Program-made: the position numbers and the translations under genes
The notes under the pieces: model-generated
Seen by the model: only the letters and a program-made list of their open reading frames with translations
The model's database searches: none
Told to the model about the DNA's origin: nothing
Shown here: positions 19,295-26,118 of the stretch, in pieces
Layout of the letters: the number at the start of each line of letters is the position of its first letter
Position numbering within the stretch: position 1 is the stretch's first letter
Assembly: GCA_944326905.1 (NCBI GenBank)
Contig: CALVFU010000001.1
Span: forward strand, 124,001-188,000
DNA: 64,000 nucleotides
DNA from: Candidatus Gastranaerophilales bacterium
GTDB lineage: Bacteria; Cyanobacteriota; Vampirovibrionia; Gastranaerophilales; Gastranaerophilaceae
Reading direction: 5' to 3'

Positions 19295-20236
19295 ATGATG
19301 CCAATAAATATTGCTATGATTACTGATAACAATTATGTAAAAAATGCTATTACTGCAGTAACATCAATAGCTTTAAATGTTAAAAGTATATCAACTGATA
19401 ATATATATATATTAGTAAATAATGTTTCCAAGGAAAATGTCGAGCTGTTTAAATTATGTCAAAAACAATTTGAAAATATTAGATTAAATATTGTAGATTG
19501 CAGTAATTACTCTTTAAAACTTGAAGCTATTAAAGAAAGCAGACACGTAACTAAATCTGCTATTATAAAGTTTTTTATTCCTGATATTTTATCTGATTTG
19601 GATAAAGTCCTATACCTAGACTGTGATATAATTGTACAAAAAGATTTATCAGAGCTTTATAATACTGATTTAAACAGAAAGTATGCGGCAGTTGTAAAAG
19701 ATACAGTAAGTTTAAGTGTTGGTAAAGATTATTTTAACTCAGGAGTTATGCTGCTTAATCTTAAAAAGATGAGGGAAGATGATATCCCGCAAAAACTGCT
19801 CAATCAAAAACTTAGCCAAGATACGTTCTATATGGATCAAGATGCTTTAAATGAGATTATAGGTAATAATGTTAAATATGTATCCTGCAAAAATAATTTT
19901 CTAAATATATACCTCGATAACTTTAGTATTGATGAGTTATCAAAACTTTTTCAGGAGCAATTGCCCACCTCTCCTGAAGAAATATATAAAAATTGTGTAA
20001 TTATACATTTAGCAGGTCCATTAAAAGCTTGGAAATATGATTTGGGTTACTGTTCTGAATTGTTTAAAAATTATTGGAATAAATCAATTTTTGCTAATAA
20101 ACCGCTTAAGTTAAAAAGGTGTGCTCCTTGCAGTTTATTGCAAACGATATTCTCAATAAAAAATACTACTGATAAAAAATACAAAGTAATATCGGTTTTA
20201 GGAATAAAAATCTACATATCTAGACGTTCCCGGTAG
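19295..20236 (+). CDS. Glycosyltransferase family 8 protein
   Basis: A 313-aa GT-A fold transferase that adds a sugar (typically glucose or galactose) from a nucleotide sugar to a surface glycan. It starts NIAMITDNNYVKNAITAVTS, has the metal-binding D-x-D at YLDCDIIV (Asp109, Asp111), then FNSGVMLLNLKKM, DQDALNEII and the late His motif IHLAGPLKAW, all family marks. The tail KKYKVISVLGIKIYI is a short basic C-terminal element seen on many glycan transferases. No membrane segment is present. It is a lone gene whose end overlaps ricT tail-to-tail by 17 bases. Confidence 0.93.
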   Translation: MMPINIAMITDNNYVKNAITAVTSIALNVKSISTDNIYILVNNVSKENVELFKLCQKQFENIRLNIVDCSNYSLKLEAIKESRHVTKSAIIKFFIPDILSDLDKVLYLDCDIIVQKDLSELYNTDLNRKYAAVVKDTVSLSVGKDYFNSGVMLLNLKKMREDDIPQKLLNQKLSQDTFYMDQDALNEIIGNNVKYVSCKNNFLNIYLDNFSIDELSKLFQEQLPTSPEEIYKNCVIIHLAGPLKAWKYDLGYCSELFKNYWNKSIFANKPLKLKRCAPCSLLQTIFSIKNTTDKKYKVISVLGIKIYISRRSR

Positions 20237-21158
20237 AACTGTTTCTGTCGTCTTCTAATTGCTTTAATTGACGCATATCAACTTTTTCATCGGTATCATA
20301 AGCTGCAATTGTTTGAATAGAAGCGTTAATATCAACATTTACTTCTGCATCCACCATTTCGATATCGTCTTTGGTAAACTCTTTTATTTTTCCATCTTCA
20401 AATTTTACAGCTACTATACTGTTTAGGAATTTGATATAACAAATTTTGCCCAGCCCGGCAGGAGTCATAACTGTAGAACCTACAGGCGGAATCCCTTTGG
20501 CTGCTTCAATATAGTTAGAGTATTCATAAGTGAGGCAGCACAACAAGCGTCCGCAGCTTCCTGAAATCTTGGATGGCGTAATCGGCATACCTTGATCTTT
20601 TGCCAGTTTTACATTTATTGATGCAAATTTTCTTAAAAACGAACAGCAGCAGAAAGGCTTGCCGCACATGCCTGTTCCTTCCATAATAGAGGTTTCATCT
20701 CGCACACCTATGTGCCTTAAATCTATTCGCATGTGCCGGAATACTTGGGTTAAATCTTTTAATAATGCTCTAAAATCAACTCTTTCAGGTGCAGTATAAT
20801 AAAATGTTATTTTTTTTCGGTCGAATGTAAGCCGGCATTGTACAAGATTCATTGTTAATTTGTGCTGCTGGACAAGTTCCTTGCATTTGAAAAAGGAGGT
20901 TACTTCTTCACGTTTTATATCCTCGTAAATCATCATATCTTCCTGAGTCATAACCCTGACAAACGTAAAAGGCTCAGGTTTTTTCGCTGTATTTTCAAAC
21001 TTTTTGGCTATCTCTGAATTTACTCTGGAAACTTTTAAAACTTCTTCACCCTTATCTGTGCGGACAATAATTGGCTGGTTTTCTTCAAGCTCAATATTAT
21101 CAGGTATATCAACAGGGTGAAATGTATTTTTAAGATAATTAACTGCCCACTTTATCAT
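20220..21158 (-). CDS. ricT: PSP1-domain protein RicT/YaaT
   Basis: A 312-aa homolog of RicT (YaaT), which in Bacillus acts with RicA and RicF in RNase Y-dependent mRNA processing and in phosphorelay control. The PSP1 core holds VRVMTQEDMMIYEDIKREE, VQCRLTFDRKKITFYYTA and DLRHIGVRDE. The Cys-rich hallmark follows: GTGMCGKPFCCCSFL and SGSCGRLLCCLTYEY, linked to Fe-S binding in the Bacillus complex. The acidic tail is variable. The start overlaps the end of gpsA by 20 bases, so it is the last gene of the ribH-murQ-gpsA-ricT set. RicA and RicF are not in the window. Confidence 0.93.
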   Translation of the reverse strand: MIKWAVNYLKNTFHPVDIPDNIELEENQPIIVRTDKGEEVLKVSRVNSEIAKKFENTAKKPEPFTFVRVMTQEDMMIYEDIKREEVTSFFKCKELVQQHKLTMNLVQCRLTFDRKKITFYYTAPERVDFRALLKDLTQVFRHMRIDLRHIGVRDETSIMEGTGMCGKPFCCCSFLRKFASINVKLAKDQGMPITPSKISGSCGRLLCCLTYEYSNYIEAAKGIPPVGSTVMTPAGLGKICYIKFLNSIVAVKFEDGKIKEFTKDDIEMVDAEVNVDINASIQTIAAYDTDEKVDMRQLKQLEDDRNSSTGNV

Positions 21159-22152
21159 ATCTCTCTTCTTCCTTGAGTTTTCTGTTCATAAGTTTGTCTA
21201 AGATTTCTTGGGGGGTAATGTCAGTATATAGGGCTTCGTAAATAGCATTGGATAAGGGGACATCAACACCTAGTTTTTTACCTAAATCACACATTGCTTT
21301 TGAAGTCTTAACACCTTCTGCTACTGAGCCAAGCTCTTTTAGAATATCATCAATTTTTTTACCTTTTCCAAGAAGCGAGCCGACTGTAAAATTCCTAGAC
21401 ATAGGACTTGAACAAGTTGCAATAAGATCGCCCATGCCGGATAAACCATACAACGTTGATGGCTGCGCACCGAGCTTTATACTCACACGGATAATTTCTG
21501 CCATCCCGCGGGTAAGAAGTGTACCTAGGCAGTTGTCGCCTAATTGCATACTGTGAGCAAATCCCGAAGCTATTGCAATAACATTTTTTAAACTTCCGCC
21601 AAGCTCAACGCCGGTTACATCGGTATTAGTATATAGCCGGAATTTTCCGCTGACATTGAGCGCTCTTTGCACAAATTCAGCCGTTTCCATATCCTCAGAT
21701 GCAACTGAAGCGGCAGTTGGTTTACCCTGCAAAACTTCTTTTGCCAGAGTCGGACCGGAGAGTATTGCAAGCTTTTGGGCAGGTAGTACATCTTTGATAA
21801 CCTCAGACATTCTCATAAGCGTATTCAATTCAATGCCTTTAGAAGCGTTTACTAGTATTTGTGACGGTTTAATCCCGGTGTCTTTCAACTTCTCACAGAC
21901 ATCTCTCATCCCGGAGGTCGCAATAACTGCAAGTATAATATTCGCATTTTCTATTGCGGATTTAAGATTTGATGTGATTTCAACTTTTTTATCAAGCTGA
22001 ACTTCAAGCGGCTTAGAACAGTGCTTATTGTTTACTAAATCATCATATAAATCAGCATCTCTGCCCCAGACAGTTATTTCATCAAAATTATTAGTTAAGA
22101 GCCACGCAAGAGTAAGTCCCCAGCATCCTGGTCCGAGAACGGTTAATTTCAT
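21139..22152 (-). CDS. gpsA: Glycerol-3-phosphate dehydrogenase [NAD(P)+]
   Basis: A 337-aa cytosolic enzyme that reduces dihydroxyacetone phosphate to sn-glycerol-3-phosphate for phospholipid synthesis. The Rossmann loop is GPGCWGLTLAW at residues 7-17. Substrate-side motifs are LSGPTLAKEVLQG, LGGSLKNVIAIASGF with the catalytic Lys, and YGLSGMGDLIATCSSPMSRN. The length is normal. The ATG lies directly after the murQ stop with no gap, and its own 3' end overlaps ricT. Confidence 0.97.
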   Translation of the reverse strand: MKLTVLGPGCWGLTLAWLLTNNFDEITVWGRDADLYDDLVNNKHCSKPLEVQLDKKVEITSNLKSAIENANIILAVIATSGMRDVCEKLKDTGIKPSQILVNASKGIELNTLMRMSEVIKDVLPAQKLAILSGPTLAKEVLQGKPTAASVASEDMETAEFVQRALNVSGKFRLYTNTDVTGVELGGSLKNVIAIASGFAHSMQLGDNCLGTLLTRGMAEIIRVSIKLGAQPSTLYGLSGMGDLIATCSSPMSRNFTVGSLLGKGKKIDDILKELGSVAEGVKTSKAMCDLGKKLGVDVPLSNAIYEALYTDITPQEILDKLMNRKLKEEERYDKVGS

Positions 22153-23037
22153 CTAAAAATCTCCTAATACTTTTCTTAGTACGCCTCTGTGTTCTGCAAG
22201 TTTTTTTTCAGCTTCATCCTTATCAATATTAAGCTTTAAAGAAACAATAGCAGTTTTTATATTCCATCCGCATTTTAGCAGCGTTGTAAAAGCTACTGAG
22301 TGTTGAACATCAGCAAGCTGTGATACAATTCTTATTGCTCGGTCTTTGTGTTTTTCATTATTAGCTTGCAAATCTATCATAAAATTCTTATAAGTTTTGC
22401 CAATTTTAATCATGGAGCCTGTTGAAAGCATATTAAGAACCATTTTTTGTGCGGTGCCGGCTTTAAGCCTGCTTGAACCAGCAATAACTTCCGGTCCGAC
22501 TTCCACACAAATAACGTGTGCTGCTTCTTCAACAATTCTGCCTTTAGAGTTGCAGGTAAGAGCAATTGTTTTACATCCTATTTCGTTAGCATGTGCGAGG
22601 ACGCCCATAAGATAATTTGGATTTCCGCTTGCAGAAATTATTACAGCTACATCTTTATCTGTTAATACTTCGGCGTCAGCCGCGCCTGCATCATAATTGT
22701 CTTCAGCACCTTCAACTGCAGAACTTAATGCATCCTGTCCGCCGGCAATAATCCCTTGTACCATATCTTGAGGAACATTAAAGGTCGGAGTGCATTCAGA
22801 AGCGTCTAATACTCCTATTCTCCCGGAGGTTCCTGCTCCAAAATAAAATAACCTTCCGCCAAGCAAAAATTGCTTTGCAATAATATCAATAGCTTTTGCT
22901 ATGTTTTCTGCTTCATACTCAACTGCATTTGCGACAATTTTGTCTTCATCATTCATCTTTTTTACCATATCAAGTGTTGATATGATATCAATGTCCATAG
23001 TGTTTTGATTAACAAATTCAGTAATTACTTCGGTCAA
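22153..23037 (-). CDS. murQ: N-acetylmuramic acid 6-phosphate etherase
   Basis: A 294-aa SIS-domain lyase that cleaves the D-lactyl ether of N-acetylmuramate-6-phosphate to give GlcNAc-6-phosphate, for peptidoglycan recycling or scavenging. Conserved blocks are FYFGAGTSGRIGVLDASECT, ISASGNPNYLMGVL, EVIAGSSRLKAGTAQKM and NFMIDLQANNEKHKDRA. The last 60 residues form the helical tail typical of MurQ. AGGAGG lies just before the ATG. No MurNAc transporter or kinase is next to it, so the source of its substrate is not visible here. Confidence 0.97.
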   Translation of the reverse strand: MTEVITEFVNQNTMDIDIISTLDMVKKMNDEDKIVANAVEYEAENIAKAIDIIAKQFLLGGRLFYFGAGTSGRIGVLDASECTPTFNVPQDMVQGIIAGGQDALSSAVEGAEDNYDAGAADAEVLTDKDVAVIISASGNPNYLMGVLAHANEIGCKTIALTCNSKGRIVEEAAHVICVEVGPEVIAGSSRLKAGTAQKMVLNMLSTGSMIKIGKTYKNFMIDLQANNEKHKDRAIRIVSQLADVQHSVAFTTLLKCGWNIKTAIVSLKLNIDKDEAEKKLAEHRGVLRKVLGDF

Positions 23038-23056
23038 TGAAAACCTCCTTTACAGA

Positions 23057-23518
23057 TTATATAGACTTAATAAGATTTGCCATTTCAATTGCTGTGCGAG
23101 CGGCTTCTGAGCCTTTATTGCCGGCTTTTGTTCCTGCCCGCTCTATTGCTTGTTCAATATTTTCTGTTGTGAGGACACCAAATATTACCGGGATACCTTC
23201 ATCAAGAGCAACTTTTGCTACGCCTTTTGAAATTTCAGCACTTACATAATCAAAATGTGCGGTTGCTCCTCTTATAACAGCTCCAAGCGCAATTATTGCA
23301 TCGTATTTCTTGGTTTTTGCACATTTTTGTGCAATAAGAGGTATTTCAAATGAGCCCGGAGTCCATACAACGTCAATTTCGTCTTCTTTTACCCCATGAC
23401 GCCTGAGTTCATCTAATGCTCCTGATAACAGCTTGGATGTGATAAACTCATTAAACCTGGCTGCAATAATACAAAATTTACAACCGTTTGGTGTTAAATA
23501 TCCCTCAATAGTTTTCAT
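23057..23518 (-). CDS. ribH: 6,7-dimethyl-8-ribityllumazine synthase
   Basis: A 153-aa enzyme that condenses the ribityl-aminouracil with 3,4-dihydroxy-2-butanone-4-phosphate in the penultimate step of riboflavin synthesis. It assembles as pentamers or 60-mer capsids. Motifs are [38 protein letters not shown] with the catalytic His, and [17 protein letters not shown]. Length and ends are normal. The other rib genes are not nearby and I saw no FMN riboswitch upstream. It is the first gene of the ribH-murQ-gpsA-ricT run. Confidence 0.97.
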   Translation of the reverse strand: MKTIEGYLTPNGCKFCIIAARFNEFITSKLLSGALDELRRHGVKEDEIDVVWTPGSFEIPLIAQKCAKTKKYDAIIALGAVIRGATAHFDYVSAEISKGVAKVALDEGIPVIFGVLTTENIEQAIERAGTKAGNKGSEAARTAIEMANLIKSI

Positions 23519-23725
23519 ATTATCTTACTCCTTGTATAAATTTTATAACATAATTAAAGTTTTTACAAGTCGGATAAAGACCAGTGTAAGAAAGTAATAC
23601 GTCAAATCTGTTATTGCTGTTATTTTGTTAAAGACATAATAACAGCGCAGCTTGATGTGTGGTAAGTTGAATAACCTAAAACTAAATCTATAAGTTAAAA
23701 ATCTGGAATTTGTGCAAATCTGATT

Positions 23726-24808
23726 TTAATTTGCTTTTATATAATTACAAATGTTTGTTTGCGGTACGTAATCATAGTTCCGCATCTCAATTTTGTTAAT
23801 AATCTTAGAGCGTTTTTTACGATATAGCATGTCAATAAATGCTTCCAGCCTGGTAATAAACCCAGCTTCTCCTGTGTGCTCGTCAATGGTTAATGATAGC
23901 AGAGGTTTGCCAAATTCTTTGGATTTTCTAATAATATTTTCAATCATAAGAGAATCTGGTCCGCATCCAAATGCAGTTAAAACAATTAAACCGTCAATTT
24001 TATTATCTTTTAGATAATGTCCGGCAGAACCTGTCATCTCATATTGATTTGCCCAGTACGGTTTTTGCTCTAGTGCTGCTATTCCTTCACTCATCTGCTT
24101 GTCAGTTAATTGCAGTGCAGTAAATACTTTTACATCCATTGCTTCTAATTTATCAAATATTTTCATAGAGGTCCGTTCATCATATATATTATATCCGTGC
24201 GAGACAAGAGCAACTGATATAGGATATTCTTTATTTTGTACATCAATAAATACTTTACCCTGAAGTGCATAATTCATTGCGGACTTATAGTTCATTCCGG
24301 AATTGAGCATGACTCTAAAGTTGTTGTAAACCTTCCAGCCGGCTTTTGATGCTTTTTTTATAAGCTTTTCATCAGTAATGCCAAAAGGTGCAGCTGCTTC
24401 TTTTAGAAAACTGTATAAACCTTTACCTTTTTCGGACTTATCAAGTGTTGCTTCAACAAGATTGAAATCACGCTTAATAACATTACGGACTAAATCAGGG
24501 AGTCCTCTTATTTTGGAACAATTGTATACTTTTGGAGCAATAGACTGCAAGCTGGGTACAAAAATATTTTTAATACCTTTATCCAAAAGATTTATTATGT
24601 GTCCAAGATATATTTTAATAGGCAGGCAGGTTTCAGTTACAACGAGCGCAGATCCGTCTGACATAGTTTGTTTTGTGGTTAAATCAGATAGAACAGGTAC
24701 TATATCAAGAGCATTAAAAAATCCGTACCAGAAAGGGTAATTATGATAAAAAGACATGCCTCTCGGTATACCTATGATATTTTTATCTGAATGTTGTTTC
24801 ATATACAC
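23726..24808 (-). CDS. Stand-alone DUF2229 protein (2-hydroxyacyl-CoA dehydratase activase-related)
   Basis: A 360-aa protein matching the DUF2229 region of large activase-related proteins such as YjiL. It shows IGIPRGMSFYHNYPFWYGFFNALD, then TETCLPIKIYLGHI with a likely metal-binding Cys, LQSIAPKVYNCSKIRGLPD, and near the end VLTAFGCGPDSLMIENIIR followed by LTIDEHTGEAGFITRLEAF. In many anaerobes this region is part of a roughly 1400-aa protein with BadF-type ATPase domains; here it is alone. Its reaction is unknown, although Fe-S binding by conserved Cys is plausible. A second Met two codons in could be the true start. Confidence 0.85.
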   Translation of the reverse strand: MYMKQHSDKNIIGIPRGMSFYHNYPFWYGFFNALDIVPVLSDLTTKQTMSDGSALVVTETCLPIKIYLGHIINLLDKGIKNIFVPSLQSIAPKVYNCSKIRGLPDLVRNVIKRDFNLVEATLDKSEKGKGLYSFLKEAAAPFGITDEKLIKKASKAGWKVYNNFRVMLNSGMNYKSAMNYALQGKVFIDVQNKEYPISVALVSHGYNIYDERTSMKIFDKLEAMDVKVFTALQLTDKQMSEGIAALEQKPYWANQYEMTGSAGHYLKDNKIDGLIVLTAFGCGPDSLMIENIIRKSKEFGKPLLSLTIDEHTGEAGFITRLEAFIDMLYRKKRSKIINKIEMRNYDYVPQTNICNYIKAN

Positions 24809-24869
24809 TTACCTCAATATAATCAATATAACTATGATAATACAGACAAGATGTAAAGTCACTATTTTT

Positions 24870-24897
24870 TTGATTATTGTAAATTTACTGTTATAAT
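24870..24897 (+). promoter_or_regulatory. Sigma-70-type promoter of ruvC
   Basis: TTGATT at 24870-24875, a 16-base spacer and a perfect TATAAT at 24892-24897. The ATG at 24904 coincides with the expected transcription start, so ruvC mRNA would be leaderless or nearly so. Confidence 0.65.
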
Positions 24898-24903
24898 TTG
24901 AAT

Positions 24904-25380
24904 ATGAGAATATTAGGAATTGATCCCGGCATGGCGCTTGTAGGATATGGGGTGGTAGAGGTTAATAACTGTAAAATTGAACTGGTCGCATCCGGCTCGA
25001 TAAGGACGGAAAAAGGAAATAAAGTGGCTGCGCGCTTATGTGAAATAATGGGAGATATGAGAAAGCTTATTGAAATGTATGCTCCTGACGTGGTTTCTAT
25101 TGAGGATTTATTCTTTTTTAAAAATCAAAAAACAATAATTCCGGTTGCGCAATCAAGAGGAGTGATACTAGCAGTTGTTGAGAAATGCGGCATTCCTATA
25201 TATGAATATACACCGATACAGGTAAAACAGGTATTAACCGGCTATGGGCGCGCTGAGAAGAAAGAAGTAGAGAGGATGGTTAAGCTTGTCTTTGAAGGAC
25301 AAAAGCTCCCGACTCTGGATGATACAGTTGATGCAATTGCTATTGCTATTACTCATGCCCGCTCTGTTAATAAGTTCTAA
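24904..25380 (+). CDS. ruvC: Crossover junction endodeoxyribonuclease RuvC
   Basis: A 158-aa dimeric RNase H-fold resolvase that cuts Holliday junctions after RuvAB branch migration. The catalytic acids are visible: Asp7 in ILGIDPG, Glu67 in SIEDLFF, and Asp140/Asp143 in LDDTVDAIAIAITHA. The start is the ATG at 24904; the frame could extend two codons to a TTG, but MRILGIDPG is the family's normal beginning. No ribosome site is seen, which fits a leaderless message. RuvA and RuvB are not adjacent. Confidence 0.97.
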   Translation: MRILGIDPGMALVGYGVVEVNNCKIELVASGSIRTEKGNKVAARLCEIMGDMRKLIEMYAPDVVSIEDLFFFKNQKTIIPVAQSRGVILAVVEKCGIPIYEYTPIQVKQVLTGYGRAEKKEVERMVKLVFEGQKLPTLDDTVDAIAIAITHARSVNKF

Positions 25381-25445
25381 TTTTGTGAATGATAAAGTTG
25401 TGAATGTATTTAAGTGTATTTAAGACAATTAAAGTTTTTAAATAA

Positions 25446-25492
25446 AAAAGCTTGTCACGTATCGGCAGTTAAGCGATAGTGACAAACTTTTC
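25446..25492. terminator. Bidirectional terminator hairpin between ruvC and the 105-aa gene
   Basis: A long imperfect stem: AAAAGCTTGTCAC with TATCG on the left and CGATA with GTGACAAACTTTT on the right, about 12 bases in the loop, followed by T-rich bases on either strand. It overlaps the last codons of the minus-strand 105-aa gene. Confidence 0.8.
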
Positions 25493-25786
25493 TTTTTCTG
25501 CTCTGTTTTCTGTTGTAACTGCTGCGCTGTTATAAGAATTATTATTTGTAATATACTTAAATGTTCTGTATAATTTGTAGCCTAAAGCGGTAATAGGGTC
25601 GCTTTCATTTGCTTTTTTTGCTTCTTTTTGGTTTTGCTTGAAGATAACAGCGGACTTGGGGTCTTGAAGCATTAATAACGCATCATCTGAGCCAATAGCG
25701 TTATTTTCGGCATTAAGCATAGTTCTGTAACCTCTGTTTGAAGTGAAGTTTAAACTATTTTTTTGATTTATTGGTGAAACAAACAT
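25469..25786 (-). CDS. Small hypothetical protein with N-terminal Phe motif
   Basis: A 105-aa hydrophilic protein, MFVSPINQKNSLNFTSNRGY at its start, carrying the LNFTS version of the Phe-containing N-terminal motif shared by several local proteins. There is no signal peptide, membrane segment or known domain. A helical stretch at 30-75 is rich in Asp, Lys and Ala. Expression signals are unusually strong: AAAGGAGGAAACA before the ATG and a near-consensus promoter (TTGACA-17-CATAAT) with four copies of a heptamer around it. It is probably abundant and regulated. Function unknown. Confidence 0.7.
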   Translation of the reverse strand: MFVSPINQKNSLNFTSNRGYRTMLNAENNAIGSDDALLMLQDPKSAVIFKQNQKEAKKANESDPITALGYKLYRTFKYITNNNSYNSAAVTTENRAEKEKFVTIA

Positions 25787-25808
25787 TGTTTCCTCCTTTC
25801 TTTTTATT

Positions 25809-25874
25809 AAGTGTTTTTTTTACACTCATCTAACACTTTTATTATGCAACACTTTTATTTTTTTGTCAAGTGTT
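25809..25874 (-). promoter_or_regulatory. Promoter of the 105-aa gene with four heptamer repeats
   Basis: On the minus strand TTGACA (25864-25869), a 17-base spacer and CATAAT (25841-25846) predict a start near 25834. The heptamer AACACTT or its complement AAGTGTT occurs at 25809-25815, 25832-25838, 25848-25854 and 25868-25874, in alternating orientation over the -35, the spacer, the start site and the leader. This looks like an operator array for a repressor, which is inference. Confidence 0.6.
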
Positions 25875-25885
25875 TAGGTGTAGTT

Positions 25886-25914
25886 TTGTAAATGGATTGA
25901 AAAACCTTTATAAT
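25886..25914 (+). promoter_or_regulatory. Divergent promoter for the candidate ncRNA
   Basis: TTGTAA at 25886-25891, a 17-base spacer and a perfect TATAAT at 25909-25914 on the plus strand, back to back with the promoter of the 105-aa gene. Confidence 0.6.
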
Positions 25915-25920
25915 TACTGA

Positions 25921-26118
25921 TGTGTGAGGTTAAGTGTGCTTTGTACATTTATTTTTTACTGCCTGAGCGGCTATTGCCGCATGGTGGGATTTTTTCGCCT
26001 TAAATTCTGCCCCGGTTGTTAATTGCATATCATGCCCAATAACTGTTAAATATTAGTAAATCTTTTTCATACTTCCAGCTATTCTTAATTCCAACAGGAG
26101 CTTGCTCCTGTTTTTTTT
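25921..26118 (+). ncRNA. Candidate noncoding RNA, about 200 nt
   Basis: A plus-strand transcript is framed by a good promoter (TATAAT at 25909-25914) and a strong terminator (26093-26118), between two minus-strand genes. It holds only trivial reading frames of at most 13 codons. It can form local hairpins: GCGGC-TATT-GCCGC near 25970-25985, and CGGTTGTT pairing with AATAACTG further on, before the terminator stem. It matches no RNA family I can recall. The size is like 6S RNA, but I see no long closing stem between the ends, so that name is not supported. Confidence 0.45.
26093..26118 (+). terminator. Terminator of the candidate ncRNA
   Basis: AACAGGAGC-TT-GCTCCTGTT followed by eight T on the plus strand. 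On the minus strand there is no T run after the stem, so it does not serve the giant gene, whose stop codon overlaps the last two T. Confidence 0.85.

Noticed and set aside
25921-26118. Naming the candidate ncRNA as 6S RNA
   Set aside because: Size is right, but the ends do not form a long closing stem around a central bubble as far as I can pair by eye.
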